The position numbers and the translations under genes were made by a program. DNA of 64,000 nt from Rhodotorula mucilaginosa (lineage: Eukaryota; Basidiomycota; Microbotryomycetes; Sporidiobolales; Sporidiobolaceae). Below the pieces are notes generated by a model, which had not been told where the DNA came from, searched no databases, and was given only the letters and a program-made list of their open reading frames with translations. Position 1 is the stretch's first letter. Each line of letters begins with the position of its first letter. Positions 1-11,356 of this stretch are shown in pieces. The stretch is taken from contig CP137878.1 in assembly GCA_034406715.1 (NCBI GenBank), positions 496,001 to 560,000 of the forward strand, written 5' to 3'.

Positions 1-1
1 C

Positions 2-3000
2 GCTGCGCTGAACTCGCGATCTACGAGTCCGCGCCGTGCGGACGAGTCGCGAACGACCGTCCTGCAAGCCGCCGCCGACGGGTTTATGAGGAGGTCACCG
101 ACGGAGAAGGTTCCGCCTGGACCGGTGTCGTCCGACAAGGATGCGGACCGCGATCGAGCTGCTCCGAAGCGGCATGTCCGGCAGGATGACTTCGAGCTCG
201 ACATTCCCGAGTATCCCGTGGCGGCAATCCGAAACGGCGCACGAACTGATTCCGCTCCGCTAGGCGAACCATCGAGCCGAAATGCGTCGTCCGAGATGAT
301 CATGGGCGGCGGAGTCTACGCATCGAAACGACAGAAGGTTGCGCCGCCGCTCGTTACCCGGGAAGAGCCGCTCAGCGATCCGCGCCTTACTCGCTCGTCG
401 CGTTCACGCCGGGACCCCGCAGCGACTCAAGAGTCGTCAAGTGACGGGAGCACTTTGCAAAGCCAGCGCAAGGGCAAGGGCAAAGTCACTTCGCCCGACC
501 CTCGAGCCGCAGCATCAACGACAAGGCTGGGTCGGCACTTCGTGCCCGCCCGATCGACGCCGAACCGCATACAGTCTACATACGGCTCCGTGTCCCCTCT
601 GACGTCGATGGATGAATCCTCGGACGACGACGATCACCAGACGAAGCCCCGGAAACCATCGACCTCGCGGGGACGAATGCTGCCGCGAGCTCGCTCAGCT
701 CCGCGCACCAGCAATGCGTCGGTCTCATACATCGAACCGACTGAAGACGAGTTTGTCGACGAGCTGCCTTTAGGCAAGAAGGCTGAGGTGGCTGCTGCCG
801 TCGAGTCGGACGCATTCGACAGCGATGCAGATGGCGGGCGAGACTCGTCGTCGGACGACGTCTGGACGCCAGCGGCTGGTGCGCGGAGCGGCCGCGCTCG
901 CAAGCGACCACGTACGTCGAAGGCGGGAGCACGGTCGACCAAGGCGATTGCTCGGCCGACCACTGCGGAACCGATTTCGGCGCGAACGGTCTCCGCCGTC
1001 GCCACCAACGGCAGGGCTAGCGACGGTTTCGGAGTCGCAACAGCACACGGCGTCGCGGAGATTCTGCCGACCGGCCAACCGCAATTCGCCTCGACTTCGT
1101 CGGCAGCTCTTTCTGCTTCCCGCCCACCTCGCCGCTCAAGGACGGCTCCTTCTGCCGACGGCACGCCGAGAGCTTGGGCTCCAGCTGCGGATTCCGTCAC
1201 GAGAACCGACAAGGACGACACCATCATGCAGCCGTTGCAGGATGCCGCGCCAGATGAGTTGCTGGTCGCCGGCCCTTCCGGAGCGGCAAACGATGCAGAG
1301 ATGGACGAAGCTCGAGCCGGCAAGTCCGCATTCTGAACACACCTTTCTCAGAGTATGCTGCTGACCGAAGTGATTCGTCGAAACAGGCAAATACGGCTAC
1401 ATGCTTCAGCCCAAGACTTGCGTGGCGTTCGTCCCGACGCTCAACAACTCGTTGCGGCCCGATGACCCCCCCGTCCCGAGGTGCCAAGAGTGCATCAAGA
1501 AGCAAAGCGGTTTCGTCTGTTGCTTCAAGGACGTCAGGTCGTTCCCTCTCGACCAGCAGGGGCGCCCTTTACCTTTCCCCGTTTTCCACGATTCGTCCGA
1601 TCGAGATGAAGAGCCGCTGTTCCCTACGGAGTACAACGAACCCTTTACCATCGTCGCAGCAGCCATACTCAAGACGACCTGCGCCGACGCGCTCTTGCCG
1701 TCTCTGAAGCGCGAACTGGCGCACTCCGAGCTTCCTCGGTCGGTGCGCTTGCGGCGGCAGCTCGGGACCACCTACACCTGCGACGGCTGCGCAGCGTCCT
1801 TTCTCTGCGGCAGTTGGATGTGCAGGACTTGTGGACGCGAATACTGCCTCGACTGCCTCGAGGTCATCAAGCAACTCCCGATCGAAGAGATTCGAGAGCA
1901 CTCAAGGAACCACCGCACTTTCCACCAAGGCCTGAACGGCAGCATGGCGGGCCTGAACGTCAACACCGTCGACAAGTTGACTCGCTGCGTCTTCCTCGAG
2001 CGGCACGGTCCAGAGGAGCACATCCCCGTCATCCGCTTGGAACGCCCTGAGCTCCGCCGGATAGTCGACGAGATGACGGTCTGGCGGAAAACTCATGCAG
2101 TTCCGAAACCAGTCTCTCTCTCGCCAGACTGGATCGAGCACTACCGATTCTGTCCTGACGCCAAGGAGAATTCGCTGCCGTATCTTCGGCTGCCTGGACA
2201 ACTCGTCCCGCCCGTCTTGGACGCAGACCATCCTCTCATCGACCTGTCGCCCAGCACCAGCGGTCACAGCTCGGTATCGCCTACCACGGCCCCAACAAAG
2301 ACAGCCCTCCCGCCTGACTTCGATCGCAGCTCACGCACGTCGCTTCCGGCATCGCTGCAGTCGACCCTCGGATCACTTGCGATGACGCCGGTTCGCGACT
2401 ACAACTCCGCCGGCGCGAGCACGCTTCTTCCTCCGTACCAGCAAGTGAGGCTTCCCGCCGCCGACATCACGCAGCACGATCTCTTCCACGCGCTCTGGTC
2501 TCTCGGCGAACCGCTCGTGATCGATCTCGCTCCCGAGCATTACCCTTCGCTGCCCTGGACCCCTACATTCTTCATTCAGCGCTTCGGTCAGCATGCATGC
2601 ACGGTCGGCAGCAATCGAGTCAAGCAAGTGCTGCGCGACGGAAGCCTGGCCGACCGCGAAAGGACATCAACCGTTGCGGAATTTTTCGAAACTTTCGGCA
2701 AGACTCGAGACGGGTCTGACATCGAGAAGATCAAGGTCAGTCTCCGTTCCCTCTCGTCGCCTACATCGTGGGCTCCTCAGCTGACCATCCCGACGTACAG
2801 GACTGGCCCAGCGCGCGCGACTTCAAGGCGGAGTACCCGGAGTTGTGGAAAGATGTTCGTGCTTCCTTGCCCGTCCTCGTGCGAAAGTAGCGAGATTGAC
2901 ACTGCGCCGCCGTCGAATCCCTTGATCAGTTCATGGCTATCCTCCCCGCTGGATCGACCACTCGCCGTGACGGCATCCTCGACATCGCTTCTCACACGCC

Positions 3001-4063
3001 GGTTGCCGCGAACCCGCCAGATCTCGGGCCGAAGGGCTACTTCAGCCAGACGTCCGACGACCGTCCCGGTGGAAGCGGAAGTACAAAACTGCACAGTATG
3101 TCCTCTCTACAAAGTCTTCGCTCCCGTCACACACAAGCTGACCCCGCTGTTCCTTTTTCTTCGCAGTGGTAAGAGTCTGAGCTCAGGGCGACATCAACCG
3201 TTTATTTGTACTTACCTCTTGCCTCTGTATCCCTCTCGACATTCCTGCAGGACGTCGCTGATGGTGAGTCACGCCTAGCCAGAACCAGAAGGAGGGTTAG
3301 CGCTGATCCGTTCTCGACAAAATCCAGCCGTCAACGTCATGCTCTGGGCCAGCGACGGGCCAGACGGACTTCCAGGCGTTGCCGCCTGGGATCTTTACCG
3401 CGCCGAAGATGCTGATCTAGTGAGTCTCGCAGCAGCGGAATCGTTGACTTCTTCGAAGGCGAGTGCGCTGACAAAGTCCTGGCAGATCCGCGACTTTTTG
3501 TACGAGACCATCGCCGAATCGGAGGAGGATATTCGCGATGCCGCCGAAACACGGATGGTACACGATGAGTACGCGCACTGCCCCTCCCTTTGTCTGAGAG
3601 CGCGCTGTGGGCTGATCCCGGTTGTCGCTCTTCCCGTGTCGCAGCCCGATCCATGCACAGAGGTTTTACCTCGATGCAGCGCTCCGTCGATCTCTTTTTG
3701 AGAAGAAAGGCGTCCGATCGTTTCGAGTCCTGCAGCGTCCGGGGCAAGCCGTCTTCATCCCGGCCGGCTGCGCGCATCAGGTCTGCAACATGTCAGACTG
3801 CATCAAGGTTGCGACGGATTTCGTCAGCATCGAGAACGTCTCGAGATGCTGGAAAGGTGCGCGTGTATCTCGAATTATCGGATTGTCCACAGCAGAGCTG
3901 ACGCCCGACATCAACAGTCACGGACGAATTCCGCGAGCAGACCAAGGACAAGGTGCTCTGGCGATCGGATGTTCTCCAGCTCAAAACGATGCTGCTCTGG
4001 GCTTGGGTGAGCTCGAATGCACATTTCCAACATTGTCCCGTGCAGCCGCTGACTCCGTTTTGA
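2..4063 (+). CDS. KDM3-type JmjC-domain histone demethylase (5' end outside window)
   Basis: This is probably an Fe(II)/2-oxoglutarate-dependent H3K9 demethylase acting on chromatin. A disordered, basic N-terminal region with a short RARKRPR-type patch is followed by a cysteine-rich zinc region near 1785-1860 (CDGC, CRTC, CLDC) and then a JmjC domain. The exons I read are about 1410-2735, 2801-2854, 2930-3095, 3167-3168, 3251-3263, 3328-3419, 3486-3568, 3645-3856 and 3918-4063; all phases agree. Joined, they give TKLHMDVADAVN, whose H-x-D binds iron. The second iron ligand lies in AGCAHQVCN and the 2-oxoglutarate lysine in CIKVATDF. The PIHAQRFYLD block is typical of KDM3. The frame stays open to base 2, so ATG 86 may be internal. 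The join of the first long exon (to about 1264 or 1336) to the zinc region is unresolved; GT 1265 to AG 1409 keeps frame. The 3' end faces SEN1. Confidence 0.85.
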
Positions 4064-4292
4064 CCGACAGCGCTCGGCTGAACGGTTCGACTCTCCCGGT
4101 GGCGCGTATGGAGGCAGCAGGAGCGCTAGCTGAATATACGCGGCGCGCAAGGGAAAGGAAGGATGGAAATGCAATTGCAATGATGACGTGCGATATTGAA
4201 AGAACAACAGACAGACGCTGCCGAGCCAGAGAGGAACCTTGGAAGTTACTTGCGCTGGTGCATGGAAGGCTGATCAGAGATCCCGTACGTGC

Positions 4293-7200
4293 TCATTGCG
4301 AGCGACTGCGGAAAAAGCATACCTTTTTCGGGACAAACAGGGAGGGAGGCGGACGCTTGATGACCGGCCGCACCGGCGGTTGAGCGCCCGGTGGCGCAGC
4401 TGAGGTCGGGGGAGGCGGCTGATTGACGCCACTTGGCGAAGGTGCCGCGTCCGCCGCAAGCTTTGGTCGCTTCGGGGCATTCGGATTGGCCTGCGCTTCG
4501 TCGACACCGTTCATGCGTTTCTTCGATTCGCCGTTGACGGTGGACGAGCCGGGAACGACGAGCGGCGGTGCCGGTGCCACTAGACGCGCATCTGATGCAC
4601 CTCGGGACCCGACCTCGGGGCCGTACGCCGGATGCACTTCGAGCGCTTTCGCTTTGGACTTGATGACCCGGTTTGGCGCGGACGACTGAACCATCGGAGG
4701 TGCGAACGATGCAGACCGAAATGTGTCGGCGTCCGCCTACGGAACACGCAGAGGTCAGTCATGCTCTCCGTCGCAACGAGGGCGCACCAGAACGCACCTT
4801 TCGGAACATGTTCCGAGCTTCCGCATCCGCAATGAGCTGGCTCCAGTACTGGTTGGACCGAAGCTTCGTCGCGTCACCCAGGATCCAGATCGAGGAGCGC
4901 GCTCGCGTCAAAGCGACGTTCATTCGGCTGTAACGGCAGGACGGTGATCAGCTCTGGATCTTGCAGAAAAACTCGCATAGAGTGAGACTTGCCGAGTGTC
5001 TGCCAAGAACCCGACGCCTTTGTCGGCGGTTCCACCTCGCACGCAAGAGAGAATGATGATGTCTTTCTCTTGACCTTGGAAACCCTGTGCAAAACAGTAG
5101 AGACAAAGAGTCAGATGCGACTTCCCACCGCCTTCAGATTTTTGAACGTACGTCAACGGTGTTGAATGCGATCTTGGTGAGGATCTCTTCGCCATACCGC
5201 TGGCGGAAGACTCGCTTGAGCTCGCCGACCTGGCCCTTGTAGGGGGTTACAATTCCGATGCGGTAGCTGAAGTCGACCGACGGGTAATCGCGACGCAAGC
5301 GATCGAAGATGGCGGCGGCAGTTGCAGCCTCGGTCGGGTTGCTGTACGAATGGTGACGACCGACTTGTTCGCGTCCGTCGACATGCAGAAAGGCGTACGG
5401 AGGGAACAGTGCATGCGCGTGCCATGGCTGTAGAGTCTTCTGTTCCATGGCCGGACCGTCGGAGAGTCGTGACTGGTAGAAAGCAGCCGAAGGGAAAGCC
5501 GAGATGTTCGGATGCATACGATACTGGATCGACAGGAGATGGACAGCCTGTGGACCCCGCTCCATAACGCGGACGAAAAGGGATCGGTTGTATCCGCTCC
5601 TTGAGGCAACCGTCGAGATGACCGTGGGCGGAAGTTGCAGAGGATCTGCGAACGCACAGGGTCAGAACGCGCCGAGACGGTCAAGGAGATCACCACAAGT
5701 GCGCAAAACACGTACCACCGACGAGGATACATTTTGTGCACCCATACTTGAGCGGAATGAGCGAGCTCAGCTCGATCGATTGCGCTGCTTCGTCGATGAT
5801 GACCGTCTCGAAGTCGAACGGCAGCTGCGACATGTAATCGTGACCTGCTCCCGACAGCGTCGAACAGATGACATCGGCTTCTGAGAGAATCTTGAGTCGC
5901 ATCTTGCGCTGTTCAGCGTCCATGGCGCGGCGAGACTGCTGAGCCTTGTCCTTCTCGCTGTCGAGCTGTTGAGAGAGATCGAAGATGCGCGTCTTGATCT
6001 TGCGCAGCTCCATGTTGATTTCGCCTCGGCGGTACTCGTTGTTGGCGATGGAGTCCATCTCGGCCTGTTTGATGTCGCGCTCTACGCGCAAGGAGTCGAT
6101 CTCGGCCCGCACAGTCTGCATCTTCGCTTGAGCTTCCGAAGAACCAGAGTTTGAGCGATTCCCGCTCGTCGCCCGTTCGACGAGCTCGTCGATGAAGACG
6201 TCCTTGACCGCGACATCGACAGCAGTGTCCGCACCGATACGGACGACCTTGGGGATGTACAACGATCCGTCCATGAGGCGCACACCTTCTTTCAGACGCT
6301 TGGCGACCTCGTCGACGGCGGCGTTACTTGGGGCGCACAGCAAGACTTTGGCGACTGGTGGACTCTGAGCCGGATCCGTCGGCCGACCGACGTTGATCTG
6401 CGATGCGATGCGCGGTCGCGAGTCGATGAAAGCACCGACCAGGCCGACGATGGTGCTGGTTTTGCCGGTTCCGGGCGGTCTGTAGAGAAGGATCTTGCGT
6501 TCAGTGCCCAGAACGGCGCCGCTGCCTTTGCCCTGCCTTGAGCAAAAGAGCTCACCCTTGAATGAGACTGAACCCGTTCGTCCGTAAAGCGGCATGGATC
6601 GCCATCGCTTGCGGCTCGTTCACCTTGTACGCGGCCATAGTAGACCGCACGGTCTTTGCGTCCGTCGGCAAACTCGGCGGCGGTCGAGGCGCAAGGACGT
6701 CGGAGCAGAGGTCGATGTACTCGAGAGCACGCAGAGCTGAATACTCTCGATGCACGGTGCTCAAGCTGCAGCGAGAGGCTCGGTCAACGGAGGACGATCT
6801 TGGCGGGGTTGATATGAACCAACCTACTTGACGAGTTTGATCAGTTCCCAAGCGGTCCTGGGAGCAAGTCCCGACCCGGCGTCGTGGTTGTCCTTGCCGA
6901 GGTGGCACCGGAGAGTGAGTTCCATGTGCTCGCGCTTCCGACTGACGCTTTGGACCTTGGCGAAGATCTGACGCTGGCCCTGCCGCAGCCAAACGAGGTC
7001 GGTGTCGCCAAAAAAGACGCGGTCGCGCAGCTCGTTCGAGTCGATGGTGCAGAACACGTCGACAAAGTCGTCCACGGATTGCCGGCCCGCGACGTTGGTC
7101 CGGTAGAGTTGGCCCTCTTTCAACGCCTCCGCCTTGGCCTGACGCACTTGCTCCCAGCACTCGGTAAGGAGAAGGGGTTCAAACGCGGCGGCGTACTCCT

Positions 7201-10200
7201 GAGGAGTCTTGAAAGACGTAGGCAATCGATCCGAGAGCCGGACGTTCGGTGGTTGCTCGTCGTCGCAGGCCGGATCCCACTGCAGGACCGCTCGGTGCAG
7301 CTTCGACAGATCTTGCGCCGCGCGCAGGCGAGCGGCCCGCACTGCTTGTCGGTCTTCCTCGGTAGGTTGCTTCACGCGGCGACCCGTGCCTTTCGCCGGC
7401 CCTTCGTCTCGGTTGCCGAGGCCGAGGCCGATCGCTTTCACCCCGCGTCGCGGTTCCATCTTCTTCAGCGCGGGTTTCTGCTCCTTTGCGAGCAGCGCGA
7501 GCCCTGTGAGCTTCTTGCCGTCGGCGCCGCGCACCGCCGCCTCGTCCTCCGAAGACTCCGATTCGGACGCAGACGCTTTCTTGGACGAGTACGTCGTCCA
7601 TGGAACGCCTCGCGGCCGTGCCGCAACGCTCGAAGTTGTCCGCGCCGTGGAAGAGCCTTTTCTCGGCGCGGGGCGAGCCGAAGATGTCGACGAACGAGAA
7701 ACCTCGCCGGCGATACGCAGACTTTTTGTGCCGTCTTTGTTCGGAAACGGAGCCTCATCGTCCGAGATCTCGAGGACTTCGGCTCCACCCTTGCGGCGGC
7801 GAACGGCGGCGTCGTTGTCATCGAGGGCTTCCCGAATCCCGAGAAGTTGGTCCTCTCGCAGGATGGTCGAGCGTCGCTGTCCGGTCCGGTCCGCTGGCTT
7901 GTCGGAGATTCGGCGGAGCTTGTCGAAGGTCGTGTCCCGAAGACGGATCCGGGATCGCGTGAATCGACTGACCATCCGCAGGACCAGTTCGTACGACTGA
8001 TTGAGAAGATCCTCGTCGTTGAGTCGCAACCAGGCGATCAACTCTTCGAGCGGGTCCGCCAGGGCAGCGATCATCTGCTCGGCCGTCGACGACTCCTGCG
8101 CCCGCGTCTTGGAGGGCGAGCCCGGTGGGCCGCTCGCGGCAGAGCTGTCGAGCGTCTGACCCGAGATGACGAGCTCCAGGACTCGAATCTGGTCGAGCAT
8201 GTCGGCACCGAAGAGGACCGCGTCGCGCATCCATTCGGTCATCGCGTCATTCTCGAAGAACGCCGACCACTGCGGAGTCTGCTTGAAGAGCAAGGCCAAC
8301 GCCTCGCCCATGAGCTTCCACAGCGCGAGAAGCTTGCTTTCGAGTTTGACCGGGCGATTCCGCTCGACGAAAGCCGGGTCGCGCAGCAGTCCGTCGGTCG
8401 GAGCGCACAGAGAGTCGAGAACATCGGAGCAGCAGCGTACCACGCGCTTGGCGACTCCGCACGCCTCGGGCAGCGACTTGGCCGACGTCTGGAAAGTCTG
8501 AAGGACGGCGGCCAAACCGCGCAAAGTCGGCTCGGTATGGTGCTCCAAGAGGCGGTAGAAGACGTCGCGACGAGTAGTGACGTCGTACGCCTGCTTGACG
8601 AACCCTTGCGCTGCGTTCGAGACGGCTTCGACGGGAGAGAAGAGGAATGCGACGAGATGAAGGACGACGTTGTTGGAGTTGAGGAAGTCGAGGAGGATCT
8701 GCGTCCGCTCTTCGGCCAGTGCCACGAGAAGACCAACGATGGGATCGCGGACGGCTGCCAAAGCGTCGTTCACCGCCTTCATCTGGGGCCGCACGAGGTC
8801 CTTGACCGCCCAAGTGCGACTGGTGAGCTTCTCGAACTGAGCGGTGGGGGCGACACCCTGCATCAGGAGCGCGAGACCCGAGGTATCCACCTCGCGGATG
8901 GTGGCGTATGCGTGGTCCCAGAGCGGCTTGATGATCGTCACGCTGCGAGGAGTCGGGATCGCCGGAGCCTCCGGCTCTTTCGCTGCGGCGGCATCGCCAG
9001 CTGCGACTCTCTGCAAGCGCTTCTCTTCGCGACGCTGCCGAGCGGCGGTTTGCTGAGCAAAGTTGGCGATCCGATATACGGCCCGTGATACCGCCTTGCC
9101 GTCTCGGCGCATGATGCCGGCCACGAACGTCCGCGCTTCGTCTCGGGCGGCACTCCACTCCGCAGTCGCAAAGCCGGCTGCGAACGCGAACTGCGTCAAC
9201 GTCGCAGAATGGAGCTCGAGGACTTTGTCGGCGGCGGCGGCGTGAGGGTAACGGGGTGCTGCTGCAATGACTTCGGCGGACGACCGGGCGAGGGTCGTGA
9301 CCTGCTGAACCGTGCCAAGGAAAACATCGCTAAAGACGACGAGCGCGATCTGCAATGCGCGTGTCCTCGCCCGCGTGTCGAAGCGCTGCTGCTGCAGGCG
9401 GTCAAGGAATGTAGAGGCCAAGAGGGCGAGCGAGTTGACAAAGAGGTTTGCCGACCCGGCGACCGAGAGGAGGAAGGGAAAGATCCAGTTCCACCACGGC
9501 GACTCCAGAACCCGATCCTTGGACGCGTCGGCAGAACGGTCTTCTTGTTCGAGCACGTCGTGCAACTGCGAGTTGTCCAAAACGGCATGCAAAACCACCT
9601 CTTCGTAGCGTTCGTCGCCGACGGACCAAAAGCGAGCTCCGAGGCGATCGAGCAGTACTCGGAACGCATGCAGGACGCCCAGAAGGTGATCGCCCGAATC
9701 TCCGAGGTGCGAGGCGATCAGGTGCACGACGTCGAGGGAGGCTGCTGCCGAAGTGCCCTTCCGGAGGAGCTGAGTGCTGATCGCTTCGGGTGAGAGGGCC
9801 TCGAGACAGGATGCAAGTCCGTCCATGAACTCGCGCAGCTGATCGGTGTACGGCAGGTTGATGCCGGTGGCGGCATCGACTTCGCCGCGATCTCGACTCG
9901 CCATCACGCCGAGGTGAGAGTGGACGACTGTCGCCATTCCCGATTGCTGGAACCATTCGGCGGACGGCAGGCGTGTGCAGCGGGCGAGGCCTTTCGCGGC
10001 CAAGGATCGCAGAGAAGAGTCGCAATGAAGGCGAAGAGCCAGCAATCCTGCGGAAGGCCTCCTCGGCAACTCGAGTTCTGCAGCGGGATCGTATCCTGCA
10101 GCGAGGAGAGCGAGGACGTCCTCGTTCTCGTAAAATCGCGGATTGACGAGCACGTTGTGGAGTGCGGCCGGCTGCACGCTGGCGAGAGTTCCGACTCGAG

Positions 10201-10989
10201 ATGGCCGCCATTGCGACTCCGTTCCTGCTGACGGAGGAGTTTCGAAGCCAGCCGCGGCGAAGGCTTGCATGACGGAGGTGTACTCGATGTTTTCGACGCC
10301 GTTCGTGAAAGTTTCGATCGATTTTTCGGGTTTGTAGTGGCGCAGGTAGCTGAGGACAGCCGTTCAGTCTCGTTGTCTGGCAAGGATATGTCATCACGAG
10401 CAACTGGTAGCTCACTGTTCTCGAAATTCGTACTTTGCCCGCTGAAACGCTTCGACGCAAGCCGGACAAGAGGAGACCAACCTGCGACATTCATCGGATT
10501 GTCAGCGTCTCGTGATCGCGCTCGGGAAGTTCTCGGCCCCACTGCAACGATTATAGTGCCTTTGGCATGCGATGTGAAGGAAAGGGATGCGTACCGTTCG
10601 TATCGGTCTCTCCAGTTTCCTACCTCGCCGACCCTTTTCATCCCGAGGAGGCGGATGCAGAAGACGGCTGGTTCCCAGCAGTCGCGGGCGCCGTGAGCAC
10701 CGCAGAACCAGTGGACGAGCCCTGGGTCGAGCGCGACGCCATCCTCGTCGGTCAAAGCCCGCCCTTTGCCTTTGCCAGAGGGGTCGACGGCCGGTCGGCT
10801 CGCACCCGGTGCTGCGTCGACTTTCAAGAGCCAGAGGACGCACTGCTCCGTAGTTTCTGACCACAAGTCGTCCGACACGCGCGCAGGATCCCGCAGCGCC
10901 GCGAGATCGCCGAGGAGAGCTGAAGGCGGTGTCAAGAGAGCGGACGACGTCGAGGCGAGCGGTCGAGCCGTAGGCGGGCCCGCCCGCAT
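4293..10989 (-). CDS. SEN1: SEN1 superfamily 1 RNA/DNA helicase
   Basis: Nuclear helicase of transcription termination and R-loop removal (senataxin family). The start is ATG 10989. A long helical Sen1_N region occupies about 10989-6824, including a CPAC cluster typical of its beginning. The helicase core follows. Motif I is LIQGPPGTGKT, completed across an intron near 6495-6552; Ia is LLCAPSNAAVDEV; II is VIIDEAAQSIE; III is GDPLQLPPTV; IV is QYRMHP; V is VDGFQGQEKD; VI is RRMNVALTRAR. A coiled-coil stalk of about 100 residues sits between Ia and II, as in other Sen1 proteins. The C-terminus is a Pro/Ala-rich tail ending in VPKK. The frame stops at 4293, but a GT right after VPKK could splice to a short last exon ending near 4240. 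The gene carries about ten short introns and is convergent with the KDM3 gene. Confidence 0.93.
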
Positions 10990-11356
10990 CGTAGGCTTCC
11001 GCTACAGCACAGTCTGCGCGTCACGCAGACGAATCAAACGGCGGCGAGAGAGGGCACGCGTCAGTGACGAACGAACGAGCAAAGATGTCAATTTCGACAA
11101 AGTCCAACGCAGCCGAGCGAACACGCTTCCCACAATCACGCTTTGAAAAGCTCGAAACTATCGAGGGTGCTGACCACAGTCTACAGGTCGATCATGTGGT
11201 CATGCGATTTTTGCTCCGGAAAAGCGGTTACAGCATTTTCTCGTCTCCGCGCCGGACTGAAAGTTGACATTTTCTCCTTACTCCTCGAGAGCGGTACTGC
11301 TCTCGGCATGCTGCTACAAAGTGACGCCGTCTTGCCCTTCGTGACTGCCAACGAAC
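10990..11356. other. intergenic: SEN1 5' flank and TBCD 3' flank
   Basis: This 367-bp stretch separates two genes on the minus strand. It should hold the SEN1 promoter and the 3' end of the TBCD transcript. I see no conserved protein, tRNA or repeat here. Confidence 0.6.

Noticed and set aside
6465-6560. Apparent loss of the first glycine in the SEN1 Walker A motif (YRPPGTGKT)
   Set aside because: This is an unspliced reading. The preceding exon ends LIQG and an intron acceptor lies right before CCGCCCGGG, so the true motif is QGPPGTGKT.
6884-9088. 734-codon open frame on the plus strand
   Set aside because: It lies entirely antisense to the Sen1_N exon. Its Arg/Val/Leu-rich composition is what GC-rich sense codons give in the opposite frame, and no family motif is present.
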